This document shows positions 1 through 7,076 of a stretch of 13,570 bases of DNA, piece by piece. The notes under the pieces were generated by a model. It was not told where the DNA came from. It worked only from the letters and a program-made list of their open reading frames with translations, and did no database searches. A program made the translations under genes and the position numbers. This DNA is from Cylindrotheca closterium (taxonomy: Eukaryota; Bacillariophyta; Bacillariophyceae; Bacillariales; Bacillariaceae): contig CAKOGP040001918.1 in the NCBI GenBank assembly GCA_933822405.4, forward strand, positions 1 through 13,570, in the 5' to 3' direction. The first letter of the stretch is position 1. Each line of letters opens with the position of its first letter.

Positions 1-1
1 G

Positions 2-1132
2 TGCATCAGAAATGAACTTTCCGAGCACGATTTACAGAAGTTAGATGATGCTGGTTGCATTCTCGTTCTTGGCACTTATCTTCGTGATGTAAAACGGGGT
101 GACAACAAACAAAAGAAAGCAGACTTGGTGGCAGATACACTTCGTGCATATTTGTCTACAGCTCACAAATACTTGCAACATCGCCTAGGCAGATCTATCA
201 ATGTTATGGATCCAGCATATGGTGGTAAACAGAATCGATATCATCCATTTCTCTACCAACAGATCCATGATCGTGGTTGTTGGCAACAAAAGCATGAACG
301 ATACAAACCATTCACAATGGAAATGTTTCTTGCATTGCAACGATGGCTTGCTGGTGAACCAAATCCAACCGTAACCTTCCTTGGAAAGACACATTCTGTC
401 TATGATTGGACCCGTATCGGCATCTTCACTGGCGTTCGGGCTAGCGAATATTCTCAAGGCGACTTGGGTCGTGGAGAATTATTCAACAAGATTCCAGACA
501 AACATGACGTTCCCAAACAGTTCCGGGGCATGCCTCTTGCAATGATGGCTCAGGACTTTCGCTTCTTTGACAAGCACTATGTGTTAATCCCACACAAACA
601 TTTGATCACAAGGTATAAACGTGATGATGTTGTGCGGCTTGAACTTCGATGGAAATATGATAAGAGCTCTTTCAACTTTGTGAAGAAACGCTTCAAAATC
701 ACAGGCCATCCTATCTACTGTCCCGTGGATGCCGCTGTCTGCATCATTCATTGGTCGACTCTTCTTGGTGTTCCCACCGCCTATCCTGTTGGCGTTTGGG
801 GTTCCAACACCTCATCTCCTTATCGCTTCTTGAAATCTAGGGAGGTTTCTGAGGTGATGCGCGGTTCGGTTGATATGGCATATCCCGACCCAAACCACTA
901 TTTGCGGATTAACCGCCATCTTATTGTTCCTCATTCCAACCGTGTCACCGCCGCAGTGTGCTTACAAAAAGGTGGAGCCAATAATGACGAAATCGCGTTC
1001 CGATTACGCTGGCTTCCGAGCTCTGTGCCCACCTACCTTCGCGACTGCTTCCAATCTATTGGTGACACGCTTGAGCGAACAATTCAAGGAGCGCTGAAGT
1101 TGACATTTTCTTCTTCTTCTTCTTCTTCTTAG
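2..1132 (+). CDS. Tyrosine recombinase (integrase fold) of a mobile element, 5' partial
   Basis: Site-specific DNA recombinase that would cut and rejoin DNA through a covalent 3'-phosphotyrosine. The frame is open from base 2 with no stop, so the true start lies left of the window; the first in-window residues already look like an N-terminal helical DNA-binding domain. Counting from base 2, the catalytic arginine sits in TGVRASE (about residue 146). A basic beta-hairpin region near DKSSFNFVKKRFK may hold the lysine. Box II is HSNR (His about 311, Arg 314), followed by RLRW (Trp 337) and the candidate nucleophile in TYLRD (Tyr 345). This R...HxxR...W...Y pattern is the standard family signature. 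The protein ends in a run of serines encoded by a TTC microsatellite. Eukaryotic homologues occur in Crypton and DIRS-like elements; without the upstream part I cannot say which. Family is fairly secure, element type is not. Confidence 0.78.
   Translation, partial: CIRNELSEHDLQKLDDAGCILVLGTYLRDVKRGDNKQKKADLVADTLRAYLSTAHKYLQHRLGRSINVMDPAYGGKQNRYHPFLYQQIHDRGCWQQKHERYKPFTMEMFLALQRWLAGEPNPTVTFLGKTHSVYDWTRIGIFTGVRASEYSQGDLGRGELFNKIPDKHDVPKQFRGMPLAMMAQDFRFFDKHYVLIPHKHLITRYKRDDVVRLELRWKYDKSSFNFVKKRFKITGHPIYCPVDAAVCIIHWSTLLGVPTAYPVGVWGSNTSSPYRFLKSREVSEVMRGSVDMAYPDPNHYLRINRHLIVPHSNRVTAAVCLQKGGANNDEIAFRLRWLPSSVPTYLRDCFQSIGDTLERTIQGALKLTFSSSSSSS
1108..1130 (+). repeat. TTC microsatellite at the 3' end of the recombinase gene
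   Basis: Pure TTC repeat of about 23 bp. It is read as TCT codons in the recombinase frame, giving the C-terminal serine run, and the stop codon TAG follows directly. Slippage here would change tail length or frame without touching the catalytic core. Confidence 0.85.
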
Positions 1133-1266
1133 ATCCTCCTTTTCCTTCCGACCTTTCTTCCTTTTCCTGCTTTCTTCCTGTTTCTTCTTTGTTTCTTCTA
1201 TGGTGCTTCGTGTGTTGTGGTGGTTGGTTGATTACACCATGATCATCAACTTTTGGTAGGCAAGCA

Positions 1267-1303
1267 AGTCTTTGATATTCCGCGAAGCGGAATATCAAAG
1301 ACT
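1267..1303. repeat. Perfect 17-bp hairpin with a GAA loop
   Basis: Left arm 1267-1283 and right arm 1287-1303 are exact reverse complements, separated only by GAA at 1284-1286. The tip reads GCGAAGC (1282-1288), a sequence known from biophysical work to form an unusually stable single-stranded DNA mini-hairpin. It lies 135 bp past the recombinase stop codon. It could act as folded DNA, as an RNA 3' stem-loop, or as a terminal structure of the element. Confidence 0.9.
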
Positions 1304-1347
1304 GGCCTTTTGGAACCGCACGCTTCGCGCGCAATCCAAAAGACCAG
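1302..1347. repeat. Second, imperfect hairpin with a TTC loop
   Basis: The outer arms, 1302-1314 (CTGGCCTTTTGGA) and 1335-1347 (TCCAAAAGACCAG), pair with one mismatch. The inner part continues imperfectly to GCACGC/GCGCGC around a TTC loop at 1324-1326. The tip GCTTCGC (1322-1328) is the reverse complement of the GCGAAGC tip of the neighbouring hairpin, so the two structures present the same mini-hairpin on opposite strands. Confidence 0.75.
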
Positions 1348-1578
1348 CTTCACACCACAACCCACCAGAGTCACACCAAGAAAGAATCCCTCACGGAAGA
1401 AACCAGGCGGCAGGCGCCAGTTGGCTATCTTCGATAGTACAAGCCCAGCAATGAAGATTCTCTAGTCCTATCACAAAACCAAAAGCCAACTATTCAAACG
1501 GTGACGACGACATGATTACATCTGCTATCATCATGTTCGTCACTACCAGGGTTCTTGACAGTTACGTTTGATATTATT

Positions 1579-4041
1579 CTAAAAATCGAGAAGGTCTGAA
1601 AGACGCCTTGGTTTGTCATCGTCCAGTACTTCCGAGACAGTCCTCGATGGTTTCTCCCCCGCCATTTTGGGTGATAGTTCCGATAAAGTCAATGGGCCTA
1701 TATTGTTCGACTTTTCGTCTTTCTTCTCATCTTTTCCACCCCCAAAACTGAACCAACCCCCCGCGTTGCTTTCAGGAGATGATTTGTTGGCGATAGCCGC
1801 TGCGTTGGTAGCAGCTTGGTGTTCTCGTTGTCGTGAACTAGCCAATTCTTTTTTCAATTTTTCGATTTCCGATACGAAAAACTTCTTTTCAGTCTCCAGG
1901 TTCTGGACGTAGTGAGTCAAATCCGAAACATGCCGTTTTTCTCGCAGCGTTTCGAGTTCTTGCTCGAGCTTGGCCATTTCTCTGGCTTGTTGCTCAAGCG
2001 CCTCGTCCTTGCGACTTAAATTTGATCTTAGCTGCAAGAGTTCTCCTTGGGCTTTGCCACCCAAAGAAGCCATGGACATGAATCCGCTTTGATTGCCTGA
2101 CTCCCAGTCGTCACTTGCATCATCTTCCATTAATTCCATGGACCCACCTTCGCCAAGCACACCGACGGATACTTGGCGCTTGAGGTCTGACTCTGCTTCC
2201 TTCACTAACGAGGCAATGGTTTCTTGATTTCGTTCGTTCTTTTGTTGTAGCAGATCATTCTCCGCTTCAAGCATCAGATTCTTCGCTTTCAAATCTTCCA
2301 CTTGAGCTGCTTCCCCACCATTGGCCAACTGGTCTTGGAGAGATTCAAGTTGGGATTGGAGCTCAACATTTTTCTCGGCTTCTTCGTTGAGCAATTGTTC
2401 TACCGACTCTTGCTTCATTTTCAACTCATACCTTTCTTGCGACCATACATTCCGTTCCTTTTCCAACATAGTTTCGTACTTGTGTAGTTCCGCGAGCAAA
2501 GTGCTGAACCTCTTGCCCTCTTGCTTCTTTTCCTCTTTGGACATCTTTGGTTTATTCTTGTCGTCTTTGTCATCATCTGATTCACTGCCATTAAAGGCAG
2601 CCAGGAAATCTTTTTGGTCATTGATTTTGCCCAGCACCATGGCAAAGGCTCGGATTTTTGAGGCAGCCTCCGCCTTGATTTTCTTTCCGTCAATTTCTTC
2701 TGGGTTCTGTCGACATGAGCTGAATACTTCAGGGTCGTGATTGCTTTCAGATGGCTCGTTTTCGGGAATGCTAGGACTGATGGGAGCCATCGGAGTTTTG
2801 CGTGAGGTTCTCATCATGTTCGGGGAAGAAAAAGTGAAGGAAGGGAGTCGAGAAGACGAAGAAGGTTTGCCGTGGTTGCTATCGCTTGACCGTTGGGAGC
2901 CGTCGAGATTGTCCGTCAGAGATTGCAGAGAGTTTCGAATCTTTTCTTTGAGCAAATTGGAAGCGATGAATATCGAGGAGGACGGCTTCTTTTTATCCGG
3001 AGACTCTCCAACGGGGATTTCATCGTCTCCAGATATGGTAACTTTCTTCTTTGACTTGGACTTTTTAATGGACTTTGGCTTCTTGGATTTCGTCTTGCTC
3101 TGCTTGTCAATCTCGGCAAAGGATTCAAACTCTCCTTGTGACTCTATTGTATCCAATGTCTTTTTGTCCTTCGCCTTTGCTTTTTTCGATTTGGGGGACT
3201 TGATGGATTTGGTCGATTTCGTTGATTTCTTGCTGCTGACCGATCCAGAAGTGCCACTCTTCTTCTTTTTCTTTGTTTTTCCAAGGTGGTCGTCGAGCGC
3301 CCCACCTTTTACCTTTTTCTTTTTGGATTTCGGTTTGCCCCCGTCGCCGATACTCGGTGCGGGGCTTGCGGGCACGGTAGTAGGACTTTCAGAACCATGC
3401 AGGATCTCGTCCTTTTTCTGAGGAGCTTCAATTGGAATAGTTTCATCTTGTGTAGTCCTTTCTGAGCCCTCCGGCACCACTCCCCCATCATCATTCTCTT
3501 CTTCATCGCTTGTATACAAGTCACTATCGTCGCCTTCATCGATGTCGCCAACCATACCAGCACCACCTGATGCTTTGTACGCTTTGGTGATTTGTTTATC
3601 AGCTTGAACACTCCATCTTGTATTCGCTTCATCAGCATGATAGGAATCGTCCATTTCTTGATTTAACGCTCTCTTTGCCACAGGACGCCTCATGGGAGCA
3701 GAAGCATAGGAGCTATCTGAGACGTCATCTTCGTCATAGATCTTTTCTGGATCCTCAAAGTCTTCATCTACCGCTGTTTCATCTCTTCTTCGATTCTTTC
3801 TTGTTCGTTTCTTCTTGAATAAGCCAGCGGATAATTGTTTCTTTCTACTTTTCGGTTTCCCGAGAGGACCATCTGATGAATTCAGCGAGTACGTTGAAGA
3901 TAGATCATCGTCAGCAATGCTTCGTTCGTAATCTTCACCCTGCACTACGTCTTCGTCATCACCATCGCCTGCAGGCGTCCTGTCTTTTCTCCTTGGCTTT
4001 CTGGCGCGGTTTTTGAATAAACCGTCTGATATCCTCTTCAT
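1579..4041 (-). CDS. Gene A: Lys-rich disordered/coiled-coil protein, 820 residues
   Basis: Family not recognised; function unknown. One uninterrupted frame that starts at the same MKRIS motif as gene B, with an in-frame stop close upstream. Order of parts: basic N-terminal motif (1-20), acidic Ser/Asp tract, a second copy of that module (67-115), TRWSVQ followed by DLYTSDEEEND (about 141-184), a Lys/Ser-rich tract (235-335) with lysines at every third residue from 272 to 287, and SFAEIDK (307-313). A conserved block DGKK..RAFA..FLAAFN follows (451-484), then a long coiled coil with KRQVSVG inside it (about 508-740), GWFSFGGG (762-769) and the terminal LSDLLDF. One cysteine (443). No signal peptide or membrane segment is seen, so a cytoplasmic or nuclear scaffold-like protein is the simplest guess. 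Closest relative in the window is gene B. Confidence 0.88.
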   Translation of the reverse strand: MKRISDGLFKNRARKPRRKDRTPAGDGDDEDVVQGEDYERSIADDDLSSTYSLNSSDGPLGKPKSRKKQLSAGLFKKKRTRKNRRRDETAVDEDFEDPEKIYDEDDVSDSSYASAPMRRPVAKRALNQEMDDSYHADEANTRWSVQADKQITKAYKASGGAGMVGDIDEGDDSDLYTSDEEENDDGGVVPEGSERTTQDETIPIEAPQKKDEILHGSESPTTVPASPAPSIGDGGKPKSKKKKVKGGALDDHLGKTKKKKKSGTSGSVSSKKSTKSTKSIKSPKSKKAKAKDKKTLDTIESQGEFESFAEIDKQSKTKSKKPKSIKKSKSKKKVTISGDDEIPVGESPDKKKPSSSIFIASNLLKEKIRNSLQSLTDNLDGSQRSSDSNHGKPSSSSRLPSFTFSSPNMMRTSRKTPMAPISPSIPENEPSESNHDPEVFSSCRQNPEEIDGKKIKAEAASKIRAFAMVLGKINDQKDFLAAFNGSESDDDKDDKNKPKMSKEEKKQEGKRFSTLLAELHKYETMLEKERNVWSQERYELKMKQESVEQLLNEEAEKNVELQSQLESLQDQLANGGEAAQVEDLKAKNLMLEAENDLLQQKNERNQETIASLVKEAESDLKRQVSVGVLGEGGSMELMEDDASDDWESGNQSGFMSMASLGGKAQGELLQLRSNLSRKDEALEQQAREMAKLEQELETLREKRHVSDLTHYVQNLETEKKFFVSEIEKLKKELASSRQREHQAATNAAAIANKSSPESNAGGWFSFGGGKDEKKDEKSNNIGPLTLSELSPKMAGEKPSRTVSEVLDDDKPRRLSDLLDF
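3175..3231 (-). other. Lysine-every-third-residue tract within gene A
   Basis: Codes for residues 271-289 of protein A. Lysines stand at 272, 275, 278, 281, 284 and 287, mostly separated by Ser plus one residue (KSTKSTKSIKSPK). The spacing matches the pentalysine clusters described in diatom silica-targeted proteins, but protein A lacks a visible signal peptide, so the likeness may be chance in a Lys/Ser-rich region. Confidence 0.5.
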
Positions 4042-4563
4042 TCTGTTGCTGATGTATGTGCGTCGATATTAATAAGGTGTTGCTTTGAGAGATATACCAT
4101 ATAAATGATAAGAATGGTCTTCAGACGAGACGCGTTTCAGTTCGATACCGGCAGATGATAAAGCTCATACCTATATTATAAAATACCGGTATGTGCTGGA
4201 AGAATTTCACATGGGCTACAATATATACTGCGCGTATCATACCATGCGGTGAGCATTTTCTACTACCGGTAGGACATTCGCAATTCGAATGTTCTGCGCG
4301 TGCCGCGTGCCTATATCGTCTTTATATAGGAAAATATATTATTGAGTCGGAAAGCATTCGAAGAAGTCGGAAGTCCCAAACATCATGTTGGCTTATTATT
4401 ATTGGCTTGGATTCCGCAAATGGCGAGGAGGACAATTCACCATATAACAATAAGGATCGGTCTTTTGCGGATATGTGGTATCAATCTAATATATGTTACG
4501 GTTGGCAGCACCAAGACTTGCTGTCGTTTTCTATTTGTACAGTCGTCGGTAATTGAATTGCCT
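4042..4563. other. Intergenic spacer between genes A and B
   Basis: 522 bp upstream of gene A and downstream of gene B. It should hold the gene A promoter, though no element is certain. Notable items: a perfect 10-bp palindrome ATACCGGTAT at 4183-4192, another TACCGGTA at 4264-4271, and TATATTATAAAATAC at 4172-4186, a 15-mer found again upstream of gene C. The weak reading frames inside it show no protein-like composition. Confidence 0.6.
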
Positions 4564-6585
4564 CTAAAAATCGAGTAGACCTGATAGTCTAGCAGGTTGT
4601 TTCTCTTGTTGGACAGTTTCGGATTCTGATGATGACGGCTCCTCGTAAACCATCGATCCGTTTAAATCGTTGACGATATCCTTAGTTTTGTCTTTAGGAG
4701 CCAAGCGAGTGGCTGCTTCCGTTTTGCTGGGCGTTCTTGATCCAAATCCAAACCAACCCGAGTCGACAGTTTCTTTCTCTGCCTGTGGAGGCGTAGGCGC
4801 AGTTGTGCCAGTAGCTGCTTCTGCCGCTGCCATTTCTCGCCTGCGAGATTCATCCAATTCCTTTTTTAGCTTTCCGATCTCGGATACAAAGAACTTCTTT
4901 TCATTCTCCAAATTCTCGACGTGTCTGGTCAAGTTCTTGACTCCCTGATCTTCCTTCAAAGTTTCCAAATCTCTCTTGACTTGTGCAAGTTCCTTGGCTT
5001 GTTCTTCCAAAGCTGATGTCTTGTTCTTGAGCGTAGACCTCAACTGAAGAAGTTCTCCTTGGGCTTTGCCGCTCATCGAAGACATTGACATGAATCCACT
5101 TTGTTCGTCCCAGTCGGGAGAATCGTCATCGTCCATTCGCAACTCCGTCGACCCCTCTTCGGCAATGGAAGGACGGGTAGGACGAAATTTGCGCCGGGTG
5201 GTAGAGGGAGACACCAAGTAGTTATCCAAAGTGGGTTTGCGATCTTCCAAAGGACCAACTGAGAGTTGGCGCTTCATTTCGGACTTTTCGGCAACCATAA
5301 TAGAGTTGATGGTTTCTTGTTGGCGTTCATTCTTCTGTTGAAGGAGTTCGTTCTCGGCTTCGAGAACGCGATTCTTTTCCTTGACGTCTTCCAGCTGAGT
5401 ATCTTGGCCACCATTGTAGAACTGATCTTGGAGTTGTTGCATTTGCAGTTGCAATTCTCGATTCTTTTCTGTTTCTTCTTGCAGCAGCTGCTCGACGGAT
5501 TCTTGCTGAAGCTGCATGGTGGCCTTAATGTCGGCCATTTCCTCTCGTTCCTTCTCCAACATGATCTCGTATTGCTGTAGCTCGCTGACCAGCTTGTTGT
5601 AGCTCTTTTCTCTGTGTTGATTACTGTTTTGGGCCATGGTGGTGTCATCTTCCTTATCGTCTTCTGCATTATTGAAAGCAGCTAAGAATTGCTTTTGATC
5701 TTGGATTCTGTCTCGAAAGATGGCAAAGGCTCGAATCCTGGTCACTGCATCAGCTTTGAGTTTTTTGCCGTCAATGTCCTTCGGTTGTGAATGATGATCT
5801 TGGGTGGGTTGATCCGAGGATGGGCTTTGTGACTCATCGTCGATATTGGACAACCTTGCCTTCGAGACAAAGTTATTTCGAATCGACATATAGAGTGGGT
5901 TGTTTTGGAAGAAGTTTGATCGGATAGATAGCTTGGTCACTGCGATCTTCTTCTCATCAGAGGCATCTCCAACTGGAGGTGCAATACCCTTCTTGGTCTT
6001 CTTTTTGGACTTGCTATTCTTCTTTTCCGAAAGCTTGTCAATTTCGGCAAAGGATTGAATATCGGATGTATCCTTCGACTTTTTCGTTTTGTCAGTCTTT
6101 CCTTTCTTTTTACTTTTGCTCGAATCAGCGGAAGTAACTGTGGAAGCACCGCCGGCAGCCTTCTTCTTTTTCTTCTTTAGCTTTCCAGGAGACACCAGTG
6201 GCATTGCGGCGTCAATTTTCTTCACTTTCTTTCGCTTTGGCGAATTTGGTGACTTGGAATCCTTGTTGGTGGTCTTCTTTGGACTGGTAACTGCGGCAAC
6301 GTCACTGTTCTTAGAAGCATGCTCTGCTGGTTCGTCGGCATCGCCATCAGATGTGTAGATGTCATCATCTTCGTCGTGGTCGGCTTCATGGATGTTTTTA
6401 CCAACAGCAACGCTCCATCTTGCGTCCTCTGCAACCTTTCCTTCAGGACCTGGCACGGGACTACTTGAAAAGGAAAGATCATCATCCGAGGCAGTTGGAT
6501 CCTCGTCGGCGCTTGCTTTCTGAGCAATCTTTGCCCTACGGTTACCGACGCGGTTCTTGAATAACCCTCCAGAGATTCGTTTCAT
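4564..6585 (-). CDS. Gene B: Lys-rich disordered/coiled-coil protein, 673 residues
   Basis: Paralogue of genes A and C; function unknown. It is the shortest copy and may be closest to the basic family plan. Parts in order: MKRISGGLFKN with a basic tail (1-20), a Ser/Asp acidic tract, ARWSVAVGKNI and DDIYTSDGD (55-82), SPGKLKKKKKK (132-142), a Lys/Ser tract, SFAEIDK (178-184), and DGKKLKADA..IRAFA..FLAAFN (272-305). The coiled coil runs from about 325 to 585 and contains KRQLSVG. Between its two halves is an insertion (about 446-490) not seen in A, followed by EQSGFMSMSS and KAQGELLQLRS. The end carries GWFGFG (610-615) and the terminal LSGLLDF. No cysteine in the whole protein, and no signal peptide or membrane segment. 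A coiled-coil oligomer with long disordered arms is the structural inference. Confidence 0.88.
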   Translation of the reverse strand: MKRISGGLFKNRVGNRRAKIAQKASADEDPTASDDDLSFSSSPVPGPEGKVAEDARWSVAVGKNIHEADHDEDDDIYTSDGDADEPAEHASKNSDVAAVTSPKKTTNKDSKSPNSPKRKKVKKIDAAMPLVSPGKLKKKKKKAAGGASTVTSADSSKSKKKGKTDKTKKSKDTSDIQSFAEIDKLSEKKNSKSKKKTKKGIAPPVGDASDEKKIAVTKLSIRSNFFQNNPLYMSIRNNFVSKARLSNIDDESQSPSSDQPTQDHHSQPKDIDGKKLKADAVTRIRAFAIFRDRIQDQKQFLAAFNNAEDDKEDDTTMAQNSNQHREKSYNKLVSELQQYEIMLEKEREEMADIKATMQLQQESVEQLLQEETEKNRELQLQMQQLQDQFYNGGQDTQLEDVKEKNRVLEAENELLQQKNERQQETINSIMVAEKSEMKRQLSVGPLEDRKPTLDNYLVSPSTTRRKFRPTRPSIAEEGSTELRMDDDDSPDWDEQSGFMSMSSMSGKAQGELLQLRSTLKNKTSALEEQAKELAQVKRDLETLKEDQGVKNLTRHVENLENEKKFFVSEIGKLKKELDESRRREMAAAEAATGTTAPTPPQAEKETVDSGWFGFGSRTPSKTEAATRLAPKDKTKDIVNDLNGSMVYEEPSSSESETVQQEKQPARLSGLLDF

Positions 6586-7076
6586 GTTGTTCTCTGCCTA
6601 GGCTGTACGCGGATAATTGCTGTCGATGAGGTGATATGGAAAAAGGTTATGCTTACAATATTATGGCGAGCTTACGGAAAAGCAGTTTTGTTGTTTTCTC
6701 TTTGGATCTTTGTTGGATTTGTGATGGATAAATCCAGCTGTGACAGAAATGTGTCTTGGCCAATAAATCCAGATCATTCCTCTCTTAAATAGCTTTCTTC
6801 AGATTTATGGACAGGCAAGACTGCAATCCTGCATGCAAACCGGATATGGCGCCATGCCGAACTGCGTGCGTAACAGTTTCGCTTTTATTATTCTGAACGA
6901 ATTACGCCAATAAGTTCTTCATTGACTATAATTTGGCGACTACGACAGGAGTGCCATAGAGGGAATAGACTACTTTATAGATCGATGAATTTTTTCTTTC
7001 TAATCAAACATCTTAGTGCTAACGAGAGTATCTGTACATCTCTGGTGCTTATGTTTTCTATCTACCTGTGTCTATT
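6586..7076. other. Intergenic spacer between genes B and C
   Basis: 491 bp upstream of gene B and downstream of gene C. It presumably contains the gene B promoter. A perfect palindrome ATGGCGCCAT lies at 6846-6855, and an inverted CGCCAA/TTGGCG pair at 6905-6910 and 6933-6938. I see no gene, tRNA or remnant of a fourth paralogue. Confidence 0.6.

Larger units (their letters stand above)
1133..1578. other. Spacer between convergent genes
   Basis: Noncoding stretch between the stop of the plus-strand recombinase and the stop of minus-strand gene A. It begins with a pyrimidine-rich tract (about 1133-1200), then carries two adjacent stem-loops (1267-1347) and a minor 5-bp hairpin at 1425-1437. 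Short overlapping reading frames here are weak and run through the palindromes, so I do not call a gene. It may be the 3' end of the mobile element; no target-site duplication can be tested without the left end. Confidence 0.6.

Noticed and set aside
1253..1465. Small plus-strand frames over the hairpins
   Set aside because: They are built from palindromic sequence, and the two overlapping frames look equally good, which argues against coding.
2741..3421. Long plus-strand frame opposite gene A rich in Phe and Leu
   Set aside because: It is the antisense reading of Lys/Asp/Ser codons of gene A. The composition is an artefact, and A has paralogue support in its own frame.
4191..4578. Plus-strand frames between genes A and B
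   Set aside because: Two overlapping frames with no motif or supported start lie in AT-rich spacer DNA; most likely chance.
6846..6938. GGCGCC and TTGGCG motifs as E2F-type promoter sites of gene B
   Set aside because: Short matches with imperfect consensus and no second line of evidence; kept only as a note in the spacer entry.
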